Shown here piece after piece: positions 48,639 to 61,799 of a DNA stretch of 64,000 nucleotides (within the stretch, counting starts at the first letter, position 1; each line of letters opens with the position of its first letter). Both the position numbers and the translations under genes were made by a program. The stretch covers positions 1 through 64,000 of the forward strand of contig JABYQS010000132.1 of NCBI GenBank assembly GCA_022592435.1, in the 5' to 3' direction. This DNA is from Cerioporus squamosus. Taxonomy: Eukaryota; Basidiomycota; Agaricomycetes; Polyporales; Polyporaceae. A model generated the notes under the pieces. The model did not search any database. It saw only the letters and a program-made list of their open reading frames with translations, and had not been told where the DNA came from.

Positions 48639-50019
48639 GATGGAAGGTGGTGCGCTGTCGTGATCGTCAGCGAGTGCAAAAAGTAGTGGGAGTACACAGA
48701 GCAAGGAACGGAAGAACAAGAGGGACGGAGCGAATGCAGGAAAGTGGACGGGACGAGGGCGGCAGGATGTGCGAACCTGCGATGATCAAGGAATCTAGAG
48801 GAGAAATAAGTCAGACGGAGATATTAAGAGCATCGAAAGTGCGGTAAGAGACTCACTGGGGGGAGTGTGTATGAAGACTGTAGCGAGTGCTGAGGAGAGA
48901 TCCACTCGCTTTGCCGTCCTCATATACACCTGAGGCCCATGCGAAGAAGCAACAAGTAACGCGCCGGCTTATACTGCGACAACCCGCTTGAAGATGCTAC
49001 TTGGCGACCCAAGGGATCAGAGTATCCCAGTACGTCGAACCCTCTATCTTTGTGCGCGATCGCGGCACTTCTGGGAAGCCGGCGAGGTCCACACGGTGGC
49101 GGCGACGGTCACGATGTGCGTGCATATCCAGTCTCGTGCTACACGATGGTGTCCTATTCGACCGATATACGGATTCCCCGCATCTGTAGACGTGAAAACG
49201 CCGCAGCGGAGGCGAAGACTGTGGAGTCATAAGGAGGTCCGTGGCATGCAAGTGCACTACTCTGGCGACACGAAGAAATGTCAATGGCATTTCAGGAGCC
49301 CAGTAGAGTTCGTTCACACACCGAGTGTGATAGGGGTGACGCCTCCAGGTCAATAGTTCAGGTCGGTGTTCATGTGAGGTGCCACTGCCAAGGCATGAGA
49401 ACGACGTCGCCCACTGCATGCTGAAGAAGTGAATGTAAGGTGGAACGTGCGTCATTTACTTCAAGCCGTATGCCTATCAGAGTAACTGCTGGAGCAGACA
49501 CTGGATCGCGGCCGAAGAGGCTCGAGGACGCTGCGCACGATGCCTCTCAATCAATACGAAGGAGCGCATGCACGTCTTCGATGTACGTACTAATAGCTCC
49601 TGGCGTATCCACAGGGTGGAACGTCGAGAGGCTCAGGTCCAGCAACGTGCGCATGGCGGACTCGCCAATTCAACCTTTGGCCCGTTAGCCTTCGGTGAGC
49701 AAGTCCGCAAGACACCTCCCTTGCGAATCAATATGCGCGTTCGCACCGAAATTTGCCGTGCCAGGACTACACACGATCAGAGAACACACGCGCTCACCAC
49801 CGAACCGATGATCCACCATGACTGGTAAAGTGACTTCGAACGCACTGGAAAGGTTCAAGCCTGACGTCGGAGAAGGATGGATGGAAAGGACCCCAGTTTC
49901 AGTCGAACCTTGTAAGCCATGGCGGAGATAAGTTTTGAGTTGAAGGTGTTTGGAAGTATGCAGGAGCTTCACATGAATGTGAAGGGGTAATCGAATGCGA
50001 TTGCCAACGTCAGATAGTG
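48639..50019. other. Region upstream of the FIP gene, 1.4 kb
   Basis: It holds the FIP promoter and leader. AGTATAAG (minus, about 48968) is a possible TATA box if the leader contains an intron; CTCTAG and GTGAGT splice-like signals near 48793-48860 allow for one. A 122-codon plus-strand frame at 48988-49356 has no recognisable content. The rest is the 3' flank of TPT1. Confidence 0.4.
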
Positions 50020-51233
50020 TTACACGGTCGTGGATTCCAACTTATTCTCGACCTCCTGTAGGGCCGCTTGGACATCTTCGTCCTTCTTGCTCGGGTCCAC
50101 CGACCAAGAGACCTGTTCGCTGACATGTTCTGCGTCATCGAGAGCGATCGCCGCCGACGCCTGGGTCGGTGCAGGTACCTTGGGAGGAACACCTTGTGGA
50201 CCATCGTACCCCGGAAGCGGTGTGCCCTTGACGCTCTCGACTCGTGAGAAGAACTCTGGCTTTAGGTAACCCCGGTCGTCGCCTTCGGTAAGAACGACGC
50301 CATTCGCGGAGATATAGAACTTAAGTCCCGCATCGATAGCCTTCTGAACGTCGATGTATATCAGGATCTCCGAAGACTTGCGCATGCCTGGTGAATGATC
50401 AGATGACTTGCCAGAAAGCATGGTAGCGAGGACGTGTACCGGAAATAACCCCCGATCCGGGTACACCCTGCGCGAGGTGAATGTGGTTACGGGTCATTTT
50501 GCTGAGACCTTGATCCTCTATCGATATGTGAGTCCCCAGTGAGAAGCAGTTCCTTTGAAACAGATGTCGAACTCACTGATGATCTCCCAAGCGGCCTTGT
50601 TTGTTCCATGCACGGCAACGCCGGTGGGGATGTCACTGTGTGAACTGATGGGTTGTAGGTCTAATACCACTGACTGCGCCAACGGTCAGCCGGGCATATC
50701 CTGGAGGCGAGACAGAAGTAACTAACCTTCATTGAATGACCCTGGTTGGCTCTAATCCACCAACTCTCGTCCCCGTTAGGATCAGCTTCAAGCACCAAGC
50801 TGTACCGCCCCTTGGCATCGTTCTTCACGATCTCTTGCAAGGCCTCGAAGTTCAGCTCGCGCAACTTCGGGAGGGCAAGCTACTTTCCCACACATCAACA
50901 CTCCGCATCATCCATGCTTGCAGAGAAATAGGTCCTTACAAGGTCACTGACGCGGACGTAGCCATCCTTGCGCATGGCAAGACCTTCTGACTGGGACCCG
51001 TGGCGGAGAATCCAAGAGAGGGTCTTGGATATCCTGACATCGTGCGAGTCTTTCGGGAGGCCTCTTAGCTTCGCTGACCCTCCTCCCCTCCCTCCTCCAC
51101 CGCCGCGTCCTCCTCCCCGCGCGCGCCCACGGCCACCTTCGGCGCTATCCTGTCTCGGTTGTTGCTTGCGATCCTTCTTCTCTTGCCGTCGCTGCTGTCG
51201 ATCTTGGGCTACGTTTGCATCCGTAGTAGCCAT
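50020..51233 (-). CDS. TPT1: tRNA 2'-phosphotransferase (TPT1/KptA)
   Basis: Tpt1 removes the 2'-phosphate left at the splice junction of tRNAs, using NAD+. The start at 51233 gives MATTDANVAQDRQQRRQEKK, followed by an Arg/Gly-rich segment. The catalytic body follows: VRISKTLSWILRHGSQSEGL, MRKDGYVRVSDLVRT, LRELNFEALQEIVKNDAKGR, SWWIRANQGHSMK, then over introns GVAVHGTNKAAWEIISEQGL, KMTRNHIHLAQGV and LIYIDVQKAIDAGLKFYISA. The RH-G, RANQGHS, HGT and TRNHIH blocks carry the conserved Arg/His residues that bind RNA and NAD+. It ends KLESTTV at 50020. The RGG-like N-terminal extension is typical of fungal versions. It is divergent with the RING gene. Confidence 0.93.
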
Positions 51234-51658
51234 TCTCAGCTGTATCCGTTGACGCAGACGAGTGATGGCCCCTGCGCGTCGTCTGAAAGCCAACAGAGGC
51301 GCCAACGCGTATCGCAACAGCGTGGTGGTAGGAGGAAAGAATCAAGATCGCCGGCCCGCAGTGCCGTACTTTGGCGCGCTACCTAGAATGGCATCAGAGA
51401 CGCTCGCATGACGGAATCGGTAAGTTATGTAATGTGACCATGACAAGGCGGCCGCAAGCGTCTTTGTCCTGCCCAGTGCCCTGCCCTGCCTCTGACTCTT
51501 TCTGAAGTACCATCTACCTCTGGAGCTGCGTGTTGTCTGTTCGCAACTGTGCTGAAGTAGATTCATAGAAGAGATACAGTTGTGAGTTCCATCCATGCCG
51601 TTGCCGACGCGTCATCTCACCAAGCCCCGTGTTCATTCAGCATCCGTACGATACCATA
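51234..51658. promoter_or_regulatory. Divergent promoter, TPT1 / RING genes
   Basis: 425 bases between start codons with no strong named element visible. A weak in-frame extension of TPT1 to 51317 lacks an ATG. Confidence 0.4.
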
Positions 51659-53568
51659 ATGCCACCCCACGTCGCGCAGAACACCAATGCCTCAACCCGC
51701 CGCTCAACCGGTTCCATGCGACAGCGCGAGAACCGATCGCATAATCAGAATGGTCAGACAGGGTCAGGGTCTGCCCGTCGTCGCAAGTCTCGTTCCCCAG
51801 ACGCACGTGTACCCGAAGAAGCCCAGGCACAAGCGGATGCCCTCGCCCGCAGGAGGAAGCGTCTCCCACCAATCCCTGGTGCATCCTCCTCATCTAACCC
51901 ATCGACTGTTGCTGCGCTGCGTCACACCGTGTACGAAGATGTCGCCGATCGTGGTCGGACGAAGCCCAAGCCCAAGCCACGGGCGGTTACGATGTGGATC
52001 GACGAAGACGAGGATGTTGCCCCGATCGTAACGAATATCGTGCAAGATCATAATCGGTCGAGCAACTCTCAGAGATCGAAGCGGAAGGACCGTTCGCGCT
52101 CCCGCGAGACAGCGCATAGGTACTCTAGGAAGGTTGCTACCCCCGAGCCGGTGGAGGACGAGGAGCATGCGTACAGTGGACCACTTGCCCATGCGGAGTT
52201 CACTCGGATGAAGCAGGAGATGGAGAACTTGCGAAAGGTGCGTGACTCGTGTGTCGTGGGGCGGAGCTGCAGTTAAGTGGATCCGTAGCAAATGGCCATG
52301 GCCAAGAAGACGATCACCAAGCAGAGCAAGGTTTGTTACTGTGCAGTTCTGTCGCTCGTTCTCCACTCATGAGGTTGCAGGTGATTGACGAGCTAAGGGC
52401 GGAGTTGACGAACACCAATGAGGTACGGTCAGCGGGACAGCGCTTCGGAACCTATCGCTGACCTACTGCTCTTAGACGCACCGCACGCAACGTGCCGAAA
52501 TGGAGAAGTTGAAGACGCAGTCGAAGAAGTCAGACGACGTATGTATCCACGAGTATCCGCACGACCACCACCTGACCGCTGCATCTAGCTGATTGCGACC
52601 ATCGAAAGCAATCTGACATGCCAGATTTGCATGGAGATTATGCTGAAGCCGTTTGGGTGAGTCCTTTTTGCAAGTCTATGCGAGTGAAGGGCCTCATGCG
52701 CCGTCCCAGTTTATCTCCGTGTGGGCATGTGCTGTGTATGTCGTGCCTCCTCGAGTGGTTCAAAGCAGCACCTCCTGGAGAAGACGAGATGGACGACGAC
52801 GACTACCCCAATGCTCTTCTCTATCGCAAGAAGACATGTCCTTGCTGTCGCACTGCCGTTCTCAACCGCCCGATACCCCTGTATCTCATCAAGTCGCTCG
52901 CGTCTGCTGTTGACAAGTCGAAGGCTCCGGTTGGCGCGCTCCGTCCGTCTCCTCCGCCGGATGACGACGATCCTTGGGCCGGTATCTTCCGCGATTCAAA
53001 GGATTATGGAGACTACTGGAGCACCGACGAGGACGATGATGATGAAGACGATGATCCAGAAGACGGCGACATGTACGATGACGAGGACGACTACTGGTCG
53101 TTCGATGGGTACGGGTCAGCCGAGGACGACGAGCCCTACAACGGGCCTTACGTCAACCCTCGCTGGGCACCGCCCACCGTACGCGTGGACCGTGAGGATT
53201 ACGACTTCTTGGATGACGACGCAGAAGAGTTCAACATGCTCCGCCGCGGCGCTACGCTGGCCATGATCGGGCTCTTCAACATGACGTACGACCACGACAG
53301 CGGTCTGTGCGCGGTCGTCGACGGGGAGAACTTGGTGTACCTCGGATGGAACGTCGAGTTGCACCCAGATGACGAGACGGGCGAGGAGTTCATGGACTGG
53401 ATCCTCGCGGACATGTACGACCGTCCGGAGAGATGGCGCATCGACAACGACCACAACGAGGGAACCTGGAGCGCGTGGAGGCTCGTTCCAGAAGACGAGA
53501 ATAACGACTACGACCAGACAGACTCGGAGGTGTGGGCGTCGGACATGGAGGCCGATGAGGGCTACTGA
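51659..53568 (+). CDS. RING-type E3 ubiquitin ligase-like protein
   Basis: From ATG 51659 a basic Arg/Ser-rich N-terminus is followed by EFTRMKQEMENLRK and short exons forming a coiled coil (QMAMAKKTITKQSK, VIDELRAELTNTNE, THRTQRAEMEKLKTQSKKSD). The RING finger follows: LTCQICMEIMLKPFG, then LSPCGHVLCMSCLLEWF and KKTCPCCRTAV, giving the C3HC4 ligands. After it, IPLYLIKSLAS leads to a very acidic Asp/Tyr-rich tail and an ordered segment, FNMLRRGATLAMIGLFNMTY with NLVYLGWNVELHPDDETGEE, to TGA 53566-53568. This coiled coil-RING-acidic layout suggests a nuclear or cytosolic ubiquitin ligase; the substrate is unknown. Exon edges in 52230-52720 are typical short-intron joins. Confidence 0.85.
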
Positions 53569-54669
53569 GCTGGCCTCGAGCGAATCTTGGTGCCGCAGCG
53601 CATCGAAGCTCCTGCGAAGTGTTCATCCACTTGCTATCTAACTGTTTTGTTCCTGCAGTGTACAATGACTGTATATGTATGGTATTCCGGATGTTGTGTT
53701 AGTTCTGGTACATACGTTAATTGTCGCGATACTCTCTCTTTATATATGGATTCTCGGCTTCGACACCAGTACGTACTCTTATTGCCCTCAAAGCCTTGTG
53801 TGCACGTCTCGTCTTATTATTGTATACCCTGCAGGATGGCGGTCTTATAGGGTCTTATGCGCAGCTGCGATCCGCCTGCCGGCAGTCACACGGTCCCTCG
53901 AGTCGCGTCGCGGTCGGCGCCTGCCGCCTGCCGCCATCCAAGTACCTGTGCACGGGCCATCCTAGCCTGAGCTCGTCCATAAGGCTGACATCGTCGACAC
54001 CAAGCCGCCACATCTTCTTGCCGGTAAGCAGTACTCTGCGCATTTCTGACTATATGCAGGCCAGCGGAGTCCAGGCTGAGAGCTGTGTCGATGGTTGCAC
54101 CTTGTTACCAGGTCGGTGCCTCACTTACTGTGCTACCCATCTGGCTTCGCTGATACATACCAGAATAGAGAAGTGCGATATGCATTCATCGAAGCACACA
54201 CCGCATCGACTCTTGCCACTGCCAGGGCCTTCCCTTCGGTCGCCTGTGCGTCTCACATGGGCGCGAACTCGAAGCGGCTATGCTGGTTCGTTGGGCCTCG
54301 GCTGTTGCTATTGAACGTTCAACGTTCAACTCTTATTCAGCTGCTATAGCCCAATAGGTTCGACCAGCAATAATAACTTGAAGTTCCGCAACGTTGACTG
54401 ATGATCTCAACAACTGCGAGTGTTCGCATGCTGCGCTGTCTTGGTGCTCGCGATCGCCCAACTCTTCGATTCCCGGCTACATGGCGGGGTTAAGTATGGC
54501 GAGCGCGACCAGCGTGCGGCATCTCAATGACCATCCAACGGCCGGCATCGTACATGTGGAGCGGCGTATAGTCGGGCGCGATATAAGGGCTGGTTTGGCC
54601 AAGGATGGCGCCCCAAGCAAATATTCTTTCCAGTCCTCGCCGAAGTGAGGGTCCTCCGTTACCTTCAGC
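53569..54669. other. Intergenic region, 1.1 kb
   Basis: A 197-codon open frame at 53721-54314 has Ser/Leu-rich chance-like composition and no known motif. No other feature is seen. Confidence 0.4.
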
Positions 54670-56406
54670 ATGTCTTCCGACGCAGATGCCGCCGCTACCG
54701 CCGCCCTATTCGACGGCCTGTATGTCCTATGGCATATCTAGAGCATCCACCACGCTTGCTGACACCCTCGAGCAGCTACACCGGCCACTATTGCTCTGTG
54801 GCAGCCTCAGGTGCATTCATTCCATCGCAAGCTCGTCCGTGCCAACCTCACGCTTTCCCTCACCGCAGTTATCTTTTTCTACGATGCTCTCGTCACGTTT
54901 GATCGGGAAGTAGCGTGCTTCTGGACTGCTAAGCGGACTGGAGCGTCACTCTTGTTCTTCGCGAACAAGTACATCTCCATGACGCTCTATGTTATGGGGT
55001 TGGTCCAGTTTGCGTCCTTCCCTTCGGATAAGGTGGGCGATTCTCATTTTGTGTCATGGCACGTCTGACCAGAAGCAGGGGTTGGTGTGCCAGATTTACG
55101 CAGAGCTGAGAATACTGAGTGACTATCGGGTTCTACAGCTGTGCATTGCTCTCCATAGCGACATACGCTGTCAAAGTACTGCAGTTCGTTCCCGGAGCCT
55201 GTGAGTCGTGCGTCCCATTTCACGGCCCATAGCACCTGACATTATATAGTCTTCTCTGCCCTCCGTGCATATGTGTTGAGCAGGAGCAAGCTCCTCGGCC
55301 TCCTCGTCTTTGCGTTGTCTCTAGCGCCTGTAGGTGCTAACTTGGTAAGTGAACCAATACTACTCCTACTGGAATGTGGACGCATGCGGAAGTATCCATC
55401 ATACAGGTCGAATACGGCTATCAGCCTTGGGGCGAGGTATTCTCTCCATTTGGGTGCTTCTTGACAGACGACACGACTTCCGCACTCGACCTAAGGTTGG
55501 GTTCGTTCAACATCATCACGTACATGGGTTACTGACCAGGCTGCGCAGGCGTAGGTTGGCTAGCAATCGTATACGACGGCGCACGCTCATCTACGGAGCC
55601 ACATAGTTGTCGTCATCTCTCGAGCACCACTCATCGTTGCCGACATCCTGATCATCTACATCACCTGGACAAAGCTGAGCAGCTGGGCCGCCCTGCGGGA
55701 TATCCGACAGCCTTCCAAGAGACTTTCACTGTCGGATATCCTCTCTCGTGATGGTATGCCTTTCCAAGCGGCAACATGTCTGATGATTCTGTAATGACTG
55801 TATACCTGACTCCGCACACAGGAACGATATATTTCGTGTAGGTCCCCAGCCTCATGCTGGCAAGCCAACACGATATCTGACGGACTCTCGAACACGGGAG
55901 CTAGCATTCTGTTCATCCTCAACGTCCTTCATCTCGTTCTTTCGACAGCTGCAGTGAGTTAGACGATAGGCTTGTCTCACGCGTCTACTAGTAGTTCGTT
56001 CTCATCCGCATTATGACAGGTGGCGAGTGACGGCGGCGAGGGGAGCTATGTCACCAACTTCACCATGCCGTATGCATAAGTCCACTGCAACCGGCGTACT
56101 ACTACTAACGTGCTGTAACCGTCCACTCATTGCGTCATTTGCAGAATTACGACGATTCTCATCTCGCGCTTCCTCCTCGAGCTGCAGGAAGTGGATCAGA
56201 TGGTCGTCAGGCTCGACTCCGACGATCCACTGCATTCCTCGCGGAACCCTTACGACACGCCCAGCTTTGTCTCGTCTCTCGGAGGCTTCGTCCGCCCGGA
56301 TCGCCTGGAGCGGTCCGAAGAGGGTGATCTCGCGTCACCCTTGGATATGGAGGAAGAAAGTGGAGCTTGGGGCTCTCAGGCTGCTGCATCCTCGTCTTCC
56401 CCGTAA
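54670..56406 (+). CDS. DUF6533 multi-pass membrane protein
   Basis: A basidiomycete-specific family of about seven-span membrane proteins of unknown function. The start MSSDADAAATAALFDGL (54670) splices to YTGHYCSVAAS, and a further intron joins VIFFYDALVTFDREVACFWT then ASLLFFANKYISMTLYVMGL, the DUF6533 signature. Later membrane segments include VFSALRAYVLSRSKLLGLLV, FALSLAPVGANL and ISRAPLIVADILIIYITWTK, followed by KRLSLSDILSRDGTIYF, a block common in this family. The cytoplasmic tail (NPYDTPSFVSSLGGFVRPDR) ends with TAA 56404-56406. Many short introns are needed, so exact exon edges in 55-56 kb are uncertain. Confidence 0.8.
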
Positions 56407-57461
56407 TCTCGACTGTCCGGTTGTTCCTGCTCTCGTAGTCCCGAAATTTTGCCTCGCACTAAATGTATGTTGTATCCGCGTCTCCTCGCGCTCCCTGTTC
56501 CTGTTCTCGATTTCTCGTATAGACATAGACAGTTGGTGTCCACCAGCTTGTTGCGCCCCTGCATGTATAGTACTAGCATTGGCCCCTGTCACGCGCTGTA
56601 TTGCGCAGACGAGTCATTGATGTAGGGAGTCATACAGCAGCTTTCCCTCTCCATCTGCCAAGCCCCAACGGTGTCCGGGACATATCGACCTCAGTTTGTG
56701 GTTCGAGCGCGCATACCCAATATAGCAACTCGCCCGAAACCATCGAGAGGAAGGTCATACAACGTCTATAGTAGTGCCCAATCTTTGATGTTCATTCTCG
56801 AACCTTTGTGAGTGGTTCCAATCATGAAATCATGTTTGTAGAGACCACTGACACATTTTATAAGCCTCCGCAAGGCTTGCACAAATGGACTGCCAAAAGT
56901 GCAGTAAGGACCCCGGACCCCCCTCCCCCCCTCCTCCCACGGTCTCGGCTTCTCCGGCGAACCCTCGTGTTTGCGCATACGGATGTTATGTACGAGTACA
57001 TCGAATATCAAGCTGGAGGCTACGTTGATAGCAGCTCAGAATATCCCTGGAACCAATTGTCACGATACTAAGTATCCGTACGTGAAGCCGGGCTGCTGAG
57101 CTAGTCGGATACGAAGCCAGTTCCCACGGGGTCAGTAGCGTGTCCGTGACGTCCGTGCCAAGCCTAAAGCCGGCCTCTTTCCCGCTCTCTCCGCCGTCGC
57201 GCTCGTCGTCGTCGTACTCGCCCTGAGTCTATCACCGACACTCCGACTTGACTGGCGACGTCAGGGACTCGTATCTGGGTACAACAGTATCCCGGATCGC
57301 CAAGTTGTCCCCGACTCCCCGACGTACCTACCACATCCTCTGTAACGAGAAATCACGACTCTGACGACATTCACGACCTCTCTCTATCAATCTGCTTCAT
57401 TTGACTTGCTGATTCGACCCATTCGACGCCTCTCTGTGCGGTCTGCAATCTTGACTTTGAA
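56407..57461. other. Intergenic region, about 1 kb
   Basis: Spacer between two membrane-protein genes. Its C-rich tracts near 56911-56945 form a chance-like Pro-coding stretch; no gene or named element is seen. Confidence 0.4.
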
Positions 57462-60400
57462 ATGGCGGAAATAGTGAACGGGAAATGTCATGCGGAGAAG
57501 GCGCCTCTGGATAGTCCTCCGCTCATCCAGCAAGGGAAGATTGTCATTCAATGTGCGTGGTCGCGAGTGCGGTGGACGTAACTAAGGCTCACTGATTGTG
57601 CAATTGCTCTAGACCACCATGTATGTCCATTCGCTGGTCAGTGTGGCTGATGGTATACTCAATATGCAGGTAGATCGGATGGATGGTCTGTTCGGCCTTG
57701 ACCTTGGTAGCGATGGGTGTGTCCTTCTGGCTCATCAGCAAGCACCTTCGTTGGTACACCAATGTATGTCGCGTCATACCTATAGCATTTAGACCCACGC
57801 TCACGCTGGACCTCGTCCATGAAGAAACATCAACAGCGCTGTATGCCCACCATTCCAGCCACACTGGACTACCACTGATCAGATATGCAACAGACATCGT
57901 CCGCATTCTGTTCATGGTTCCCCTATATGCACTCATCAGCACCGCGTCGTACTTCTGGTGGGTAAGTATCGTCGTTCTGTCCCGGAAGCTCTTCGCGTTT
58001 GCCAGTCACACTCACAATCCACATACATTCAGAACCACTCGACCCCTCTACTGCTCATCCGAGATTGCTACGAGTCTACAGTCCTCACCGCGTTCTTCTA
58101 TCTGCTGTTACTATATGTTTCGCCGGATCCACATGAGCAGAAGGAGATCTTCCGCAAGGTGAGCGCCATGGCCTCCTTATGACATCATGTACTCATTCGT
58201 CGCAATGCAGAATGGTCTCTCGCGAGCGAATGATAGGGAAAGACGGCGACGCGGAGAGCATCTGCAGAAATGGATGTTCCCCATGAGTTTCATACGCTGG
58301 AAACCGGAGGTGCGTCAAGATTAACATCGTGTGAAACGAGGTAGTGACGGTACTACCAACGCATCCAGGACGGTTTGTACTTCCTGCAGCTCATGAAGTG
58401 GGGCGTCCTCCAGTACTGTGTCGTCCGGCCAGGGTGAGTGGATGATCGCTCTTTTCATAAATTGATCGGTGCCTCATACTTGTGTGCAGAACGACTCTCG
58501 CGGCTGTGATCCTTGACTATGCCGGCTTGTACTGCGAGGATTCCTGGAGCTTAGGCTGGGGCCATATCTATGTAAGCCCTTTGATTCTGTCGATCAGTCA
58601 GGCGACTGACAGTCCCATAGATCACACTTGTTGTATCGATATCCGTCAGTATCGCCATGTACTGCCTGATCCAACTGTACTTCGCGGTGAAGGTCGAACT
58701 CGCACCCCAGAAGCCCTTACTGAAGTTGTTCGCTATCAAGGCCGTCGGTGAGTCGTATATGTGCTGTGTCTGCCTTACGTATGTGCTGACTTCGTCAAGT
58801 CTTTTTGACGTTTTGGCAAGCGACGTTGTTGTCGGTGTTCACTCTGTTCGGAATTGTCAAAGACGTAAGTTGAAACATCTCCCATGTCGTGACCAAAGTT
58901 TGACGGCGTCTCACGACCTTCAGACTCCGTATATGACGGCCAACAACATCAATATTGGCATCGGAGCTATCCTGGAGACGACCGAAATGGCGTACGTCCC
59001 CGTATGAGCGTTGGATAACTCGAGGCTGACATCTTCTACAGACTCTTCGCGATCTTGCACATCAAGGCGTTCTCATATAAGCCCTACATGACCGCAGACG
59101 GGCCCACTCCTCGCTGGCGCGCACTGGTTCACGCCATGAACTTCAAGGAGACCGGACGCGAGCTCTGGGCCGCCATGGTATATATGTTGTACAAGAGTCG
59201 TGGTCGCGAGGTCGACACCCAAGCACGCCGCGAGGCCGCCCTTGAGACCGTCTTCGGACGCTCGAGATACGCGATCGTCCGAGAGGCCAACGTCTCTGAC
59301 TCCAAGGCTGGCGCGTCAGAGAAGATGCTTGGCGTGACGGTCGAGATCGAGGAGGAGGTGCGCATCGGCAACGAACGACAGTGGATCGGGTTGGGCGACG
59401 ACTATATCTATGGGCTGGGCTACCAGGCGAAGAGGCAGAGGGAGAGGAGTGAAGGACTCGAGTCGCAGATTGAGAAGGAGCTTGCGATGCGTGGATACAC
59501 TCTGAGAGGTAGGTTGAGTCTTGCTATCCGTTCACTTATCGACTGCTGACAAAATCCGCTAGGCCCAGGTAGTGGTGGCGCATACGCTCCCATCGTGGAT
59601 GCTGAGGCCGCTCCGGTTTCGGGCCACCAGCGCACACAAGGGTCTTGGTGGCGGCGCATGTATAATCGGCTCTCACAACCTGGTCCCGATGCGGATGCTG
59701 AGGCAACTGCGTCGCCTGCACGCCGTTCTTCGTCTCGCCGACGTTCAAAGGGTCATACAGCCAAGCTTGGCGCGGTTCCTTTGATGGCAGACGTACAGGA
59801 GGATGACTACAACGATCCGCCACCGCCTTCTGCGATTCGTACATATCGCGAGAGTAGGAATAACAGGCAGGGTCCCAGGCGCAAAGCTCCCCCAACCCTC
59901 GATCCACCTCTTCTGTTTACCTCGTTTGGCGACGTACCGAGCTTTCAAGGCTCCTCTCCTGACGCCCGGAACGACGCCAGTCGGTTGGTGGGCGCTCCGA
60001 CGCTGCTCACGCCTCCTCTTGCATCACCGAGTACCCAGTCTATGCAGGCGGATAGCTTCCTCGACCGTGCATTCGCTGCGTCTGTCGAGCCAGGCTCATC
60101 CGTGGATTTGTTGACGGCACCGCCCTCCTCGCAGTCCCATCACACTCATGTCAGGTTGGGTGCGGTTCCTGCTATTGCGACTAGTGCGAAGCCTCAGCCT
60201 CAGATCCCGGTCGTCGTCCATCCGTCTATGGCGGGATCTTCGAACGGAGCTAGGCCTTCAACATCGCCACCTTCTGCGCCTTCTTCCCCGCCTACAGCTC
60301 CCCCCATATCTCCGATGGTCCCACCGCCGGCGACCGCCAGTGCGAGTCCTCGGCCTCATTACGCACCTCAATCTCCACCCCCAAGTGCGTCTCCGGAACG

Positions 60401-60854
60401 CACCGTTCCTTCCATGTGGACGACAGAGGAGCCCCGTGGTCGTCGCCGCTCGCACCGACGGGACTCTGCCCAGTACTACCCCCAGCCAGGCAACTTCTCG
60501 CCTCCCCCGCAGTCTCCTCTCACACTCTCCCCGCTGCAGCAATCTCCTCAGTCGCCTCACCTCCAGCGGGCGACTGCTGCATATTCCAGGGGCGCGCGGC
60601 GGAACTCAGCGACGCTGCAGTACTCTCCACAACACACTCCTCAGTATACGGCGGCCAATCGCTATACACCGACCAGAGACAGAATTGTCTTGCCCGCTCC
60701 GCTCGCTGCAATGGCCCCGGGTGGTTCAGGGAGCCCGGCGAGGGATGTTTTCTCGTCGCCTACGCGATACTCGCCCACCTCCCCGCCGCCTCGTGACCCT
60801 CGCCGCTGGTCGAATGCAGCCCATACCCCGCCTCATTCGACTGACCAAAGGTAG
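57462..60854 (+). CDS. Organic solute transporter alpha / TMEM184 family protein with long disordered tail
   Basis: A DUF300/Ostalpha-family seven-span membrane protein. Exon 1 (MAEIVNGKCHAEK...) joins an 8-base micro-exon (57613-57620) to give QYHHIGWMVCSAL, then FWLISKHLRWYTN. A 16-base micro-exon (57825-57840) follows, yielding KHQQRYIVRILFMVPLYA. Family blocks continue: TASYFWW, LLIRDCYESTVLTAFFYLLL, LYFLQLMKWGVLQYCVVRPG, VKVELAPQKPLLKLFAIKAV and TANNINIGIGAILETTEMAL with HIKAFSYKPYM. The C-terminal 450 or so residues are Pro/Ser-rich and probably cytosolic. The stop is at 60852-60854. In animals OST-alpha moves steroids and bile acids; fungal members are vacuolar or plasma-membrane proteins of unclear role. 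Confidence 0.88.
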
Positions 60855-61799
60855 CGTTCTTGTTCTCACTCATGAGCTGCTGCTTGTGCCCGTGGGGTCC
60901 TGGTATCTTTCTTTAATCTGACATTCTGAGTTATCGTCTATTTACTGTAGTGTGGTATGTATCATTACTTACGTTGTTACGACCTCTCATGACCGCTAAT
61001 GACATCCCAATGATATCTGGTACCCTTGATACGCACCGAGAGAACGCTTGCGAAGGTGCTGTCTTCTACCATCTCCAGGATGTCCCTGGATATCGTGTAT
61101 CGCTCGACGCGGAAGGACAGGGAAGGACACGCCGGGCCAGATCATCCATCTTCCGGCCGAACTTGACCAAAGACAATTGGATAGGTTGCATGGTGAGCTT
61201 ACGAAGGACACCACTACTGTGTATAAGAATCGCCCTGCTGTGGGTTGCAAGGAGAATAATTGACAGGCGGTGCTGAATTCACTTTCAGCGTGCTAAGTAA
61301 CCACTGCATGTCCCGGGAAATTAAGCGCCGAGGACAATGAGGAGGTTAAGCGCTCGAACAGGTTCGCCTTTTGTTCCTGCTTCGCGGGAGCGGTTGCAAA
61401 ACAGCACTTGCCTTTGTTCTTTATATTTACCTCGACAGCGGGTAAACAAGGAGCTTCTGCGCCCAGGTTTCCATGCCATTGTAGTCGCCGCCTGCCTACA
61501 ATTCACCAGCTATGCACAGCACGCACAATGGGCCCCGGGGATCCGAGTGCATGAGGAACCAGCAGTATAAAGCCTGCCGCGGTAACCCAGTGAACCTGCG
61601 CTCTGCCAAAGCCTCTTTCTCCTCCCCACCAGGACGAACTTCCATCTTGTATCATATCGTCTGTGACGGTCCTACTCTGTCCTACTCTATCCGCACACAG
61701 CTAGTTCTCGCCAGTCCTTACCCAAACCCTCGCCATCGCAGACGTACTTTGGCACCACCTTGCCACATCGACCAATACTCTACCACCACCATTACTCCA
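60855..61799. other. Intergenic region with promoter of a small gene
   Basis: Contains the TATA box at 61567 described below, roughly 230 bases before the small gene's ATG. The rest has only short meaningless open frames. Confidence 0.4.
61567..61573 (+). promoter_or_regulatory. TATA box upstream of the 66-residue gene
   Basis: TATAAAG preceded by CAGCAG; about 233 bases from the ATG at 61800. The distance implies a leader of about 200 bases. Confidence 0.5.

Noticed and set aside
48639..48719. Signal-peptide-like N-terminal extension of the FIP gene
   Set aside because: The stretch has no ATG in frame, and the FIP family starts at the MSDQTG Met without a signal peptide.
53721..54314. 197-codon frame as a membrane or secreted protein
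   Set aside because: Mixed composition without a signal peptide or conserved segment, in a region without exon-like structure.
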